Positions 8,068 to 15,958 of a stretch of DNA of 64,000 bases are shown here, piece after piece. The DNA comes from Streptomyces caniferus (lineage in GTDB: Bacteria > Actinomycetota > Actinomycetes > Streptomycetales > Streptomycetaceae). Location of the stretch: the NCBI RefSeq assembly GCF_009811555.1, contig NZ_BLIN01000005.1, positions 1,869,501 through 1,933,500 of the forward strand, written 5' to 3'. Each line of letters opens with the position of its first letter. Position 1 is the stretch's first letter. The notes beneath the pieces are model-generated. The model was not told the DNA's origin, searched no databases, and was given only the letters and a program-made list of their open reading frames with translations. The translations under genes were made by a program, and so were the position numbers.

Positions 8068-10613
8068 GTACCGACCGCCTCGCCGGCGAAACCCCGCCCG
8101 AGCAGGAGGCCGCGCCCGGGACTGCGGATGCCCAGACACCCGAGGACGCCGCGGCGCCGGCGGACGCCACGGCGCAGGGCGCGGACGCGACGGTTCCGGA
8201 GGACTCCGCGGCAGCAGCGGGCGAGGACGCGCCGGTGAGCGAGCCGGCGCCCGCGGCATCCGGCGCCGACGCCGGGACGCCGGACGCCGGTGCGGTGCGG
8301 GAGGCCCCGGCGGTGCCGCCGGTACCGGCATCGGCCAAGGCGACCGCGGACGCGCTGGCCGCCGCGGTCCGGGCCGTGGAGAGCGGCGAGCGTTCGGCCA
8401 CCGAGTTCTTCAACGACGCCCCCCGCCCCGCCAAGCGGGCCGCACCCGCCGCCCGGCCCCCCAAGGACGGTCCGGAGACCGGCGGCCGCGCCCCGCAGGC
8501 CGACCCGCCGCACCCCGGGACCGACGGACCGGCCCGTCCCCCCGTCACCGACGCGAGCCCCACCGGTCCCGTCGGCCCCACCGGTCCCGCAGACGTACCG
8601 GCCCCGGCCGGCCCGGTTCCCACCCCCCGCCCCGCCGTGCCGGCGGCCCCCGGGATCGAGGGCGTACGCCAGATCCTCGCGGCGGGCGGCGCCCCGGAGG
8701 CGCTGGCGGAACCGGCCGCGGAGGTGCTCGGCGAGCGGGCGGCCGAGGCACTGGGCGAGGACCCCTGGCAGTTGCTCGGCGTGCCCGGGGTGCGCCCCGA
8801 GCAGGCCGACGGCTTCGCGCGGGCGCTCCTCGGCGCCGCGTGCGGGCCGGGCGACGAGCGGCGCGCACAGGCACTGGTCGGCTGGCTTCTGGAGCAGGCC
8901 GCGCTCGCGGGGCACTCCGCCCTGGAGGCCGCCGCGCTGCGCGCCGCGCTCGCCCAGCGCTCGGTGCCCGACCCCGACGACGCCCTGCAGACCGCCATCG
9001 CGGACGGCGCCGTGCTGGTCTTCCAGGACGCGATCGAGGAACCGGGCCGGGCGCGTCCGGCCACGACGGGCGACGACGAGGAGGAAGAGCGGCCGGTCCG
9101 GATCCTGCTCGGCCTGGACCGCTTCGCGATGGCCGAGGAGAGCGTCGCCGACGGCCTGGCGCGGCTGCTGAACACCTTCGAAGCGGTGGCGGAACCGGCA
9201 CAGGACACCACGGACGCCGAGGCGCCCGGCGACGGCACGGCCGCCGCGGAGGAGGCGGACACCGAGGGGAGCCCGGCCGCGGAGAGCCCCGCCGCCCCGG
9301 CCCCCGACACCGAACCGGCCGCAGCACCCGACGACGCCGACGACGCGGCCCGCCACCAGCCCGTACGCCCCTCCGCCGCCGCCTGGGAGGCCGCGGCGGC
9401 CGCCGCGCCGTCGCCGTCGGCCGCGGAGCTCATCCGCGCCGCCGCACACAGCGGCCTGGTGGCGCACACCGGAGCCGAGGCGGCCCGCGCCGAGCCCGCC
9501 GCGCTGGTCGCCGCGGCCCGCTCGCTGGGGCTGCGGGCGTTCGGCGCCGCGCACACCGAGAACGGCCGCCGTCGCCTGGCTGCGGACCTCGCACGGAGCG
9601 CACCGGACGCCGCCGACGGACCTCAGGACCCCGGCGCGGCCGCGGTGACCGTGTCCGGCCTGCTGTCCGGGCGGCAGGGCCCGGGCCGCGACGCCGACGG
9701 CGCCCTCGCGCTCGACCTGCTGGTCGTGCTGGACGCCCCGCAGCTGGATCTGGAGACCGCCGCGCTGCTCGTCGAGTCGCTGACCGACGGGACCCGCCTG
9801 GTGCTCAGCGGCGACCCGGGGGTGCTGTGGTCCGCCGGCCCCGGGCGGCTGTTCGCCGATCTGCTCGCGGCCCGCTTCTGCCCGCAGGTCGCCTCCCGCA
9901 CCCCGGACTTCGGCCCGATCGGCGAGCTGGTGTCGGGCATCGGCATCGGCGAACTGAGCCAGGTCGAGGCGCCCGGCAAGGAAGTGGTGATCGTCCCGGC
10001 GCGCGATGCCGGAGAGGCGGTGCACCGCACCGTCCAGCTGGTCGCCGACTCCGTGCCCCGGGCGCTCGGCGTCCCCGCGGAGCAGACCCAGGTCATCACC
10101 GTCGGCCACGGCGGCGCGGCCGGCACCCGCGCGCTGAACGCCGCCCTCAAGGAGCGGCTCAACCCCGGCCCCGGCCGGTTCGGCGGTTTCGACGCCGGTG
10201 ACCGCGTGGCCTACGCCCCGGCCCCCGGCCGCACGGTGCCCGGCACGGTCACCGGAGCGGATGCGTCCGGTCTGCATCTCGACTGCGACGGCACCGCGGC
10301 CGTGGTGCCGCGCGAGCAGGTCGGCGCGGGAGCCGTCCGCCACGGCTGGGCGCTCACCGCGCACCAGGCGGCCGGGATGCGCTGGCCCGCCGCGGTGGTC
10401 GTACTCCCCGGGGACGCCGCCGGCGGGCTGACCCGCGCCTGGGTCTACACCGCCTTCAGCCGCGGCGAGCGGCATCTGTCGGTCGTCCAGGGGGTCGACC
10501 AGGCGCTGCCCCGCGCGGTCTCCGAGGTGCCCGTCAAGGAACGCACGACCCGGCTGCGCACCCTGCTGCAGCACAGCGTGCAGAGCGCCGGGGAGCCGTC
10601 GGCGGCCGGCTGA
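8064..10613 (+). CDS. Helix-hairpin-helix protein resembling RecD2 helicase, with degenerate ATPase motifs
   Basis: An 849-residue protein. The first ~210 residues are Ala/Pro/Glu-rich and look disordered. A helix-hairpin-helix segment (EDPWQLLGVPGV, about 232-257) matches the RecD2 N-domain. Around 464-500 lies the helicase core, but where RecD2 has GGPGTGKT this protein reads TGAEAARAEP, so the Walker A lysine and glycines are gone. The DEAS box is VLDAPQLD (about 551-561), with the glutamate lost, followed by the conserved VLSGDPGVLWSAGPGRLFADL. The C-terminal UvrD/RecD-like motifs persist as AHQAAGMRWPAAVV and YTAFSRGERHL. It is therefore likely to be a non-hydrolysing RecD2 relative, perhaps a DNA-binding or regulatory protein. 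It is coupled to the aldo/keto reductase gene and ends at a strong bidirectional hairpin. Confidence 0.8.
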   Translation: MSTDRLAGETPPEQEAAPGTADAQTPEDAAAPADATAQGADATVPEDSAAAAGEDAPVSEPAPAASGADAGTPDAGAVREAPAVPPVPASAKATADALAAAVRAVESGERSATEFFNDAPRPAKRAAPAARPPKDGPETGGRAPQADPPHPGTDGPARPPVTDASPTGPVGPTGPADVPAPAGPVPTPRPAVPAAPGIEGVRQILAAGGAPEALAEPAAEVLGERAAEALGEDPWQLLGVPGVRPEQADGFARALLGAACGPGDERRAQALVGWLLEQAALAGHSALEAAALRAALAQRSVPDPDDALQTAIADGAVLVFQDAIEEPGRARPATTGDDEEEERPVRILLGLDRFAMAEESVADGLARLLNTFEAVAEPAQDTTDAEAPGDGTAAAEEADTEGSPAAESPAAPAPDTEPAAAPDDADDAARHQPVRPSAAAWEAAAAAAPSPSAAELIRAAAHSGLVAHTGAEAARAEPAALVAAARSLGLRAFGAAHTENGRRRLAADLARSAPDAADGPQDPGAAAVTVSGLLSGRQGPGRDADGALALDLLVVLDAPQLDLETAALLVESLTDGTRLVLSGDPGVLWSAGPGRLFADLLAARFCPQVASRTPDFGPIGELVSGIGIGELSQVEAPGKEVVIVPARDAGEAVHRTVQLVADSVPRALGVPAEQTQVITVGHGGAAGTRALNAALKERLNPGPGRFGGFDAGDRVAYAPAPGRTVPGTVTGADASGLHLDCDGTAAVVPREQVGAGAVRHGWALTAHQAAGMRWPAAVVVLPGDAAGGLTRAWVYTAFSRGERHLSVVQGVDQALPRAVSEVPVKERTTRLRTLLQHSVQSAGEPSAAG

Positions 10614-10660
10614 CCTGCCGTACGCCCGCTCCCCCGCCCGCCCCGCGCGGACGCCGCACG

Positions 10661-10712
10661 GCCGCTGCCCCGGTCCGTCAGCAGGAGACTGCTGACGGAC
10701 CGGGGCAGCGGC
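10661..10712. terminator. Bidirectional terminator with a 24-bp perfect stem
   Basis: The arms 10661-10684 and 10689-10712 are perfect 24-nt complements, separated by the four bases GAGA, a GNRA-type tetraloop. It lies between the convergent RecD2-like gene and the acidic protein gene and should stop transcription in both directions. Confidence 0.9.
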
Positions 10713-10766
10713 GTAAACGGCTCAGGGTGCGGCACCGGCGCGTCAGCGCGCCCCGGGCCGGCAGCC

Positions 10767-11438
10767 TCACCTTTCGTGGTCGAGCGGCTCCAGATCGTCG
10801 TCGCCCAGCTCCTCGTCGAAGACCGCGCTGACGTCGAAGCGGCACACCACCCGCTGGGGGTCCGCCTGGTCGAACGGTGCGGACAGCCACTCCCCCGGCT
10901 CGGCCGGGTCGTCGGCCGCCGCCACCCACAGGGTGGAGTCGCCCTCCTCCAGGCCGAACTCCTTGTGCCGGGAGGCGATCTCGTCCGGTTCGAACTCCCC
11001 GAAGAGCACACCGAGCGCCGCATGCACGCTGGTGCCGACCACCGCGGCGGCATCGGCGGCGGTGCCCGCCGCCTCGTCGGCGGCGTCCGGATCGAGATCG
11101 GCGATGCGCTGGGCCTGGTGCAGCAGCCGCTGCGGTTCGGCGACGGTGTAGTCGCGCCGGATCAGGACGCTCAGCGCACTGGGGTCGTCGGGGCCCGCGT
11201 AGGCGGGCAGGGCGTCGTTCCCGGGGATCTCGAAGGGGGTGACCTCGTCGTAGGTGTCGTACAGCAGCTCGTCATAGACCTCAGCCGCCGCGGCGAGCTC
11301 GTCGAACGCGGCGTAGACAGCCGGATCGTCCTGCCCCGAGCGGCGTTCGACCGCGTCGAGGTGACGGTCCAGCGCGGCTTTGACCGCCTCGGCGGCGGCA
11401 CGTACCTCGGCAGCGGAAGGCTGCGCAGCATCAGACAT
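10767..11438 (-). CDS. Acidic conserved hypothetical protein
   Basis: A 223-residue, strongly acidic protein that I do not assign to a named family. It has an N-terminal helical stretch (AEVRAAAEAVKAALDRHLDAVERR), a central segment containing DYTVAEPQRLLHQAQRI, and a C-terminal half with WLSAPFD and VVCRFDVSAVFDEEL. The ATG at 11438 follows the usual start of such Streptomyces proteins; the frame extends 37 codons further upstream without a better start. It is divergent from the DUF5703 gene. No signal peptide or membrane helix is visible, so it is probably cytoplasmic. Confidence 0.7.
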   Translation of the reverse strand: MSDAAQPSAAEVRAAAEAVKAALDRHLDAVERRSGQDDPAVYAAFDELAAAAEVYDELLYDTYDEVTPFEIPGNDALPAYAGPDDPSALSVLIRRDYTVAEPQRLLHQAQRIADLDPDAADEAAGTAADAAAVVGTSVHAALGVLFGEFEPDEIASRHKEFGLEEGDSTLWVAAADDPAEPGEWLSAPFDQADPQRVVCRFDVSAVFDEELGDDDLEPLDHER

Positions 11439-11485
11439 AGTGCAGACGCTATCCGTACCGGGGCCGGTCCCGCACAATAGATGCG

Positions 11486-11674
11486 ATGCCGGAATACGAA
11501 TTCTGCGATGTGTATGTGCCTCGGGGCGTGTCCCGGAAGGCCGCCACACGCCTGCTGACCGACCATGCCGAGTACGGACACTGGGAGTTGGACCGACTGC
11601 GCCTGAACCCGGACGGGAGCCGCAAGGTGCGGCTGCGCCGCCGGATCATCCGCCAGCTCCGCGCCACATGGTGA
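11486..11674 (+). CDS. DUF5703 family small protein
   Basis: A 62-residue protein: PEYEFCDVYVPRGVSRKAA followed by LLTDHAEYGHWELDRLR and a basic tail KVRLRRRIIRQLRATW. This matches the short actinobacterial DUF5703 family, whose role is unknown. The N-terminal half is amphipathic and the C-terminus highly basic, compatible with nucleic-acid or membrane contact, which is inference. It is divergent from the acidic protein gene and followed by a hairpin. Confidence 0.78.
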   Translation: MPEYEFCDVYVPRGVSRKAATRLLTDHAEYGHWELDRLRLNPDGSRKVRLRRRIIRQLRATW

Positions 11675-11700
11675 GCGCCACGGACTCCTGAACACGGCAG

Positions 11701-11727
11701 AGCGGGCCCCGCTGAGCAGGGCCCGCT
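11701..11727. terminator. Convergent terminator hairpin
   Basis: AGCGGGCCC (11701-11709) pairs with GGGCCCGCT (11719-11727) around a 9-nt loop, with flanking CACGG/CCGTG adding further pairing. It separates the DUF5703 gene from the convergent chaplin gene. Confidence 0.75.
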
Positions 11728-11759
11728 CCGTGGAGCGCCGGAGCGCTATGTGGTGCTGC

Positions 11760-12563
11760 TCACCGGCGAGCGGCGCGCGCCTTGCGGTAGATCAAGGCGC
11801 CCCCGAGCAGCAGCCCGGCACTGGCCGGAATCGCGTAGCCGACCCCTCCGGCACCCGTCTGCGCGAGGTGACCGACAGGCTTGGGCGGCGTCACGATCTG
11901 ACTGTGCCCCCCGGTCTGCGGCTTCATCGGGGTGTGCGGCGTCTGCTGGCTGGGCGTGCCCGGGTGATGGGGCGTGCCCGGGTGGTGCGGCTTCCCCGGG
12001 TGCTCCGGCTTCCCCGGGTGCTCCGGCTTGCCCGGATGGTGCGGCTTGCCGGGGTGGTGGGGGTTGCCCGGGTGGTGCGGCTTCCCCGGGTGGTGCGGCC
12101 TGCCGGGGACCGAAGACCCGTTGGCGCAGTGGTTGCCGAAGGCCGGGTTCAGCAGCCCGGCGGCCGAGACATTGTTGCCACAGGCGTTCACCGGTACGTC
12201 GACCGGAGCCTGGACACTGTTGCCCGACCCGACACCGGGCGAGTTCGCGGCCCCGCCGACGGCGCCCGCACCGCCCGTGTGACCGCCCTGGTTGTGGTGG
12301 ACACCGTGGTTCCGGCCACCGACATCGTTCGCGCAGTGGTTGCCGAACGCGGGGTTCAGCAGCCCGACGACATTGACGGTGTTGCCACAGGCGTTCACCG
12401 GTACGTGGACCGGTACCTGAACATTGTTGCCGGACCCCACACCGGGCGAGTTCGCCGCGCCTCCGGCGGCTCCCGCGTCGGCCTGTGCATAGCCGGCGGC
12501 CATGGCGAGTACGCCACTGGCGGCCGCCATGGTGATCAGGCCCTTTCGTGCGACCTGTCTCAT
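11760..12563 (-). CDS. chpC: Long chaplin with two chaplin domains and a sortase signal
   Basis: Chaplins are secreted amyloid-forming surfactant proteins that coat aerial hyphae and spores; the long ones are attached to peptidoglycan by sortase. This 267-residue product has a signal peptide (1-29), chaplin domain 1 (about 36-79, Cys59/Cys77) and domain 2 (about 104-148, Cys128/Cys146), both ending GLLNPAFGNHC. A His/Pro/Gly linker (155-204) follows, made of repeated PHHPGK-type hexapeptides. The tail has an LAQTG sortase motif (233-237), a membrane segment (240-259) and a KARAARR tail. The gene lies immediately downstream of a short chaplin, the order of chpC and chpH in Streptomyces coelicolor. 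The linker may act as a wall-spanning spacer; its histidines could bind metal. Confidence 0.93.
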   Translation of the reverse strand: MRQVARKGLITMAAASGVLAMAAGYAQADAGAAGGAANSPGVGSGNNVQVPVHVPVNACGNTVNVVGLLNPAFGNHCANDVGGRNHGVHHNQGGHTGGAGAVGGAANSPGVGSGNSVQAPVDVPVNACGNNVSAAGLLNPAFGNHCANGSSVPGRPHHPGKPHHPGNPHHPGKPHHPGKPEHPGKPEHPGKPHHPGTPHHPGTPSQQTPHTPMKPQTGGHSQIVTPPKPVGHLAQTGAGGVGYAIPASAGLLLGGALIYRKARAARR

Positions 12564-12647
12564 AGGTTGTTCCCCTGCCTAGTGCCTTACAGGAATACGG
12601 GCAAGTGAAGATCCTCGAAAAGATCCACCGGCCCGCCGAATACCCAG

Positions 12648-12682
12648 CGGCTCCGGAATGCATGGTGTGCCTTCCGGAGCCG
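12648..12682 (-). terminator. Hairpin terminator after chpH
   Basis: An 11-bp perfect inverted repeat (CGGCTCCGGAA at 12648-12658, TTCCGGAGCCG at 12672-12682) with a 13-nt loop lies 55 bp beyond the chpH stop, so chpC probably has its own promoter in 12564-12647. Confidence 0.7.
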
Positions 12683-12736
12683 GACCGAGTCAGACCCCTA
12701 CGGGTGCCAAATACAACGCCAAAGGACGCCAGAAGG

Positions 12737-12970
12737 TCACTTGTTGACGCAGCCCGCGCCGAACGCGGGGTTCAGCAGCCCGATCACGGAGACCGTGTTG
12801 CCGCAGACATTCACCGGAACGTGCACCGGAACCTGGATGGTGTTGCCGGAGACCACACCAGGAGAGTTCAGGGACGCGCCCTGGGCACCCGAGTCAGCAA
12901 CGGCCAGGCCCGCACCGGCGAGCACGACACCACCGGCAACTGCCGCAGCGGCGACGACCTTCTTGATCAT
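12737..12970 (-). CDS. chpH: Short chaplin
   Basis: A 77-residue secreted chaplin. The signal peptide runs to about residue 26 (cleavage after AVA). The single mature chaplin domain has the two conserved cysteines Cys56 and Cys74, the SGNTIQVPVHVPVNVCGN core and the GLLNPAFG motif. Short chaplins self-assemble at the air-water interface and lower surface tension during aerial growth. The ribosome site is strong (AAGGAGGAATA before the ATG). The pairing with a long chaplin and its sequence support ChpH rather than ChpE. Confidence 0.93.
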   Translation of the reverse strand: MIKKVVAAAAVAGGVVLAGAGLAVADSGAQGASLNSPGVVSGNTIQVPVHVPVNVCGNTVSVIGLLNPAFGAGCVNK

Positions 12971-13083
12971 TATTCCTCCTTGTAGGCAATGACGATCCCA
13001 GCCGCGGACCGCACTGACTGCAACGAGGAAAATGCTGTTGAAGCTACGAACACATCGGCGCGTTCACCCATTTCAGCGAAGCC

Positions 13084-13109
13084 GGCGCGAAAGGCAGGAA
13101 ATTCGCGCC
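13084..13109 (-). terminator. Hairpin terminator after the M20 peptidase gene
   Basis: GGCGCGAA (13084-13091) and TTCGCGCC (13102-13109) form an 8-bp stem with a 10-nt loop, beginning 5 bp past the stop codon of the minus-strand M20 gene. Confidence 0.65.
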
Positions 13110-13113
13110 GTAT

Positions 13114-14439
13114 TCAGCTCTGGTCGATGAACCGGTCGAGCACCCGCACCCCGAACTTCAGTCCGTCCACCGGCACTCGTTCGTCCACGCCATGGAACAT
13201 CCCTGCGAAGTCCAGCTCCGGCGGGAGCTTCAGCGGGGCGAAGCCGAATCCGCGGATCCCGAGATCGTCGAAGGACTTCGCGTCCGTACCGGCCGAGAGC
13301 ATGTACGGCACGGCGCGCGCGATCGGGTCCTCGGCCTGCAGCGCCGACTGCATCGCCTCGACCAGCGCACCGTCGAAGGTGGTCTCCAGCGCCTTGTCGG
13401 CGTGCACGTCCTCCCGCTTGACGCGCGGGCCCAGGATCCGGTCCAGGTCGGACAGGAACTCCTCCTCGTGGCCCGGCAGGAAACGGCCGTCGACGTGAGC
13501 GGTGGCCTGTCCCGGGATGACATTGACCTTGTAACCGGCACCCAGCTGCGTCGGGTTGGCGGTGTTCTTGAGCGAGGCGCCGATCAGCTTGGCGATCCCG
13601 CCGAGCTTGGCCAGCGTGGCGTCCATGTCCTCGGGGTCGAGCTCGGTGCCCAGCGCGTCCCCGAGCTGGTCGAGGAAGGAGCGCAGCGTCTTGGTCACCC
13701 GCACCGGGAACTCGTGCCGGCCCAACCGGCCGACCGCCTCGGACAGTTCGGTGATCGCATTGTCCTTGTGGATCATCGAGCCGTGACCGGCGTTGCCGTC
13801 GACGGTCAGCTTCATCCAGTGCATGCCCTTCTGGGCCGTCTCGATGAGGTAGAGCCGCACCTTCTCGTTGACGGTGAAGGAGAAGCCGCCGACCTCGCTG
13901 ATCGCCTCCGTGACGCCCTCGAAGAGGTGCGGGTGGTGGTCGACGAGGTAGCGCGCGCCGTAGGTGCCGCCCGCCTCCTCGTCCGCGAGGAACGCCAGCA
14001 CGATGTCGCGCGGCGGCTTGCGGCCGGTGCGCAGCCGGTCCCGGATGACGGCCAGCGTCATCGCGTCCATGTCCTTCATGTCGACCGCACCCCGGCCCCA
14101 GAGGCAGCCGTCGGCGATCTCGCCCGAGAACGGGTGGTGGGTCCAGTCCTCGGCGTTGGCCGGCACGACGTCGGTGTGCCCGTGGATCAGCAGCCCGGGG
14201 CGCGAGCGGTCCTCGCCCTCGATCCGGGCGACCGTCGAGGCGCGGCCCTTGTGGGACTCGAAGATCTGCGGCTCCAGGCCGACCTCGGCGAGCTTCTCCG
14301 CGACGTACTCGGCGGCGACGCGTTCCCCCGGGCCGGAGTGATCGCCGTAGTTGCTGGTGTCCATCCTGATCAGATCCCGGCACAGGTCGACGACCTCGTC
14401 CTCACCGGTGACCGTACGGGCCGACTGCGACTCGCTCAT
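13114..14439 (-). CDS. M20/M25/M40 family metallopeptidase (ArgE/DapE-type)
   Basis: A 441-residue zinc peptidase/deacylase. Metal-binding motifs are visible: LLIHGHTDVVPA (first His/Asp), WGRGAVDMKDMDA (bridging Asp), FLADEEAGG (catalytic and metal Glu pair) and a C-terminal MFHGVDERVPV histidine. The dimerisation insert (GNAGHGSMIHKDNA) is present, so it is full length. The ATG at 14439 has GAGG 7 nt upstream; a longer start would add 15 basic residues. Such enzymes hydrolyse peptides or N-acyl amino acids, but the substrate is not predictable. No signal peptide is seen, so it is cytoplasmic. Confidence 0.88.
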   Translation of the reverse strand: MSESQSARTVTGEDEVVDLCRDLIRMDTSNYGDHSGPGERVAAEYVAEKLAEVGLEPQIFESHKGRASTVARIEGEDRSRPGLLIHGHTDVVPANAEDWTHHPFSGEIADGCLWGRGAVDMKDMDAMTLAVIRDRLRTGRKPPRDIVLAFLADEEAGGTYGARYLVDHHPHLFEGVTEAISEVGGFSFTVNEKVRLYLIETAQKGMHWMKLTVDGNAGHGSMIHKDNAITELSEAVGRLGRHEFPVRVTKTLRSFLDQLGDALGTELDPEDMDATLAKLGGIAKLIGASLKNTANPTQLGAGYKVNVIPGQATAHVDGRFLPGHEEEFLSDLDRILGPRVKREDVHADKALETTFDGALVEAMQSALQAEDPIARAVPYMLSAGTDAKSFDDLGIRGFGFAPLKLPPELDFAGMFHGVDERVPVDGLKFGVRVLDRFIDQS

Positions 14440-14698
14440 GCCGAAACCTCGCTTCGCCCGGCCCCGCATCCGCGGGACTCGCACCTCTCAACGGTTCGCT
14501 CGCGGAGATCGCGCACATTGCCTCCTCTGGGTTCACGGCCGCATCGCGCGCCCCGAGGAGCACGGCCCGCGGCGGGGTCCACCGCCATCCTCCACCCGGC
14601 GCCCGCCGTACCCAAGGCCGCAATACTCCCGACATGCCCTGGTCACAGGGCCGCATCCGGCCGAATGCCGGGGTGATCGACCACCCGCGAACGTTTGC

Positions 14699-14704
14699 TA
14701 TTGT
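14699..14704 (+). promoter_or_regulatory. Probable -10 box for tRNA-Leu
   Basis: TATTGT in an unusually AT-rich patch 43 bp before the tRNA gene; TGATCGA about 18 bp further upstream could be a weak -35. Confidence 0.4.
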
Positions 14705-14746
14705 TTTCCACGTCGGAACGGCCCAGGCCGCCCCGGCAGACACCTT

Positions 14747-14834
14747 GTCCGGGTGGCGGAATGGCAGACGCGCTAGCTTGAGGTGCTAGTGCCCTTTATC
14801 GGGCGTGGGGGTTCAAGTCCCCCCTCGGACACCA
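14747..14834 (+). tRNA. tRNA-Leu (anticodon GAG)
   Basis: The acceptor stem GTCCGGG (14747-14753) pairs with CTCGGAC, with one G-U pair, followed by discriminator A and an encoded CCA (14832-14834). The anticodon arm CTAGC-TTGAGGT-GCTAG gives anticodon GAG. The long variable arm (TGCCCTTTATCGGGCG region) is the class II feature of tRNA-Leu, and GGTTCAAGTCC is the T-loop. It reads CUC and CUU codons. Confidence 0.95.
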
Positions 14835-14842
14835 TCGCGCAC

Positions 14843-14875
14843 GAAGGTGCCGACCGGTCTTCGGTCGGCACCTTC
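14843..14875 (+). terminator. tRNA-Leu terminator
   Basis: A 14-bp perfect stem (14843-14856 with 14862-14875) and a 5-nt loop, followed by TGCGTTTCCC, sits directly after the tRNA gene. Confidence 0.85.
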
Positions 14876-14968
14876 TGCGTTTCCCGGCCACGGGCCGGAG
14901 GGCGGCCGGGCCGGGCGCGGTCCCGCCGGGGCTTTGCGCTGCGGGCCCGGCTGGGGTTCTCTTGCCGG

Positions 14969-15910
14969 GTGAGACGCAGATCCCCGGTTCCCCCCGCCCC
15001 GCTCCCCCAGCGTGACGGTATCGACCCCGTACGGGTGCGGCTGCCCGCCGATCCGGACGGGGCCTGGGGCACGGTCCGGGAGCATCTGGTCCACCGGTTC
15101 CAGGGGGCGATCGGGGCGCGCCGGGTGGAGGCGATGCTGGGCGCGGGACGGTTCGTCGGGACCGGCGGTGCGCTGAGCGGGGCCGAGCCGTACGAGGCCG
15201 GGCGCTACATCTGGTTCCACCGGGACTTCGCGCCGGAGCCGCCGGTGCCGTTCGAGGTGCGGATCGTCCACCGCGACGAGCGGATCGTGATCGCCGACAA
15301 ACCCCACTTCCTCGCCACGACTCCGCGCGGGCGGCACATCACCGAGACCGCGCTGGCCCGGCTGCGGCGCGATCTGGAGCTGCCCGCGCTGCAGCCCGCG
15401 CACCGGCTCGACCGGCTGACGGCGGGGCTGGCGCTCTTCGTCGTACGGCCCGGGGACCGGGGCGCCTACCAGGGACTGTTCGGCGGGCGGCGGGTGCGCA
15501 AGGAGTACGAGGCGGTGGCGGCGTACGACGGGACCGTGGCGCTGCCGGTGACCGTGCGCAGCCGGATCGTGAAGGAGCGCGGGGTGATGGCCGCGCGCGA
15601 GGAGGACGGTGCGGCCAATGCGGAGAGCCGGATCGAGCTGGTGGAACGGCGGGGCGGGCTGGGGCGGTACCGGCTGCTGCCCACTACGGGCCGCACCCAT
15701 CAGCTGCGGGTGCATATGAACGGCCTCGGGCTGCCGATCCTCAACGATCCGGTCTATCCGGTGGTCGGGGACCCGGCCCCGGACGACTTCACCGCTCCGC
15801 TCCAACTGCTGGCGAGGGTACTGGAGTTCACCGATCCGGTGGACGGGCGCACGCGGCGGTTCGAGAGCGGGCGGCGGCTGGCGGCGTGGGACATGGACCC
15901 GATGGCGTGA
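14969..15910 (+). CDS. RluA-family RNA pseudouridine synthase
   Basis: A 313-residue pseudouridine synthase of the RluA group. The catalytic motif HRLDRLTAG, near residues 145-153, provides the active-site Asp; the family-wide uridine-binding tail motif is PTTGRTHQLRVHM. There is no clear S4 domain at the N-terminus. The start is the GTG at 14969; upstream frame runs into the tRNA gene. The target RNA cannot be assigned, and single-copy RluA homologues in Streptomyces modify rRNA or tRNA. The gene ends 49 bp before the conflict-system module and could be cotranscribed with it, but a small inverted repeat lies between. Confidence 0.88.
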   Translation: MRRRSPVPPAPLPQRDGIDPVRVRLPADPDGAWGTVREHLVHRFQGAIGARRVEAMLGAGRFVGTGGALSGAEPYEAGRYIWFHRDFAPEPPVPFEVRIVHRDERIVIADKPHFLATTPRGRHITETALARLRRDLELPALQPAHRLDRLTAGLALFVVRPGDRGAYQGLFGGRRVRKEYEAVAAYDGTVALPVTVRSRIVKERGVMAAREEDGAANAESRIELVERRGGLGRYRLLPTTGRTHQLRVHMNGLGLPILNDPVYPVVGDPAPDDFTAPLQLLARVLEFTDPVDGRTRRFESGRRLAAWDMDPMA

Positions 15911-15930
15911 TCGGGGGACCTGGGTGCGGG

Positions 15931-15949
15931 GCGCCACTTATCCTGGCGC
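15931..15949 (+). promoter_or_regulatory. Inverted repeat enclosing a -10-like box before the EACC1 gene
   Basis: GCGCCA-CTTATCC-TGGCGC, a 6-bp inverted repeat, surrounds TATCCT (15939-15944), which resembles a -10 element about 15 bp before the EACC1 GTG. It could be the operator/promoter of the module or a weak terminator for the pseudouridine synthase gene; sequence alone does not decide. Confidence 0.4.
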
Positions 15950-15958
15950 TCTGACGGG

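Noticed and set aside
8046..10574. 842-codon minus-strand frame opposite the RecD2-like gene
   Set aside because: Composition-driven shadow frame; the plus-strand product has recognisable helicase-related motifs and is coupled to its upstream neighbour.
12737..12970. Assignment as ChpE rather than ChpH
   Set aside because: It has both conserved cysteines (Cys56, Cys74); ChpE lacks them, and its neighbour is a long chaplin.
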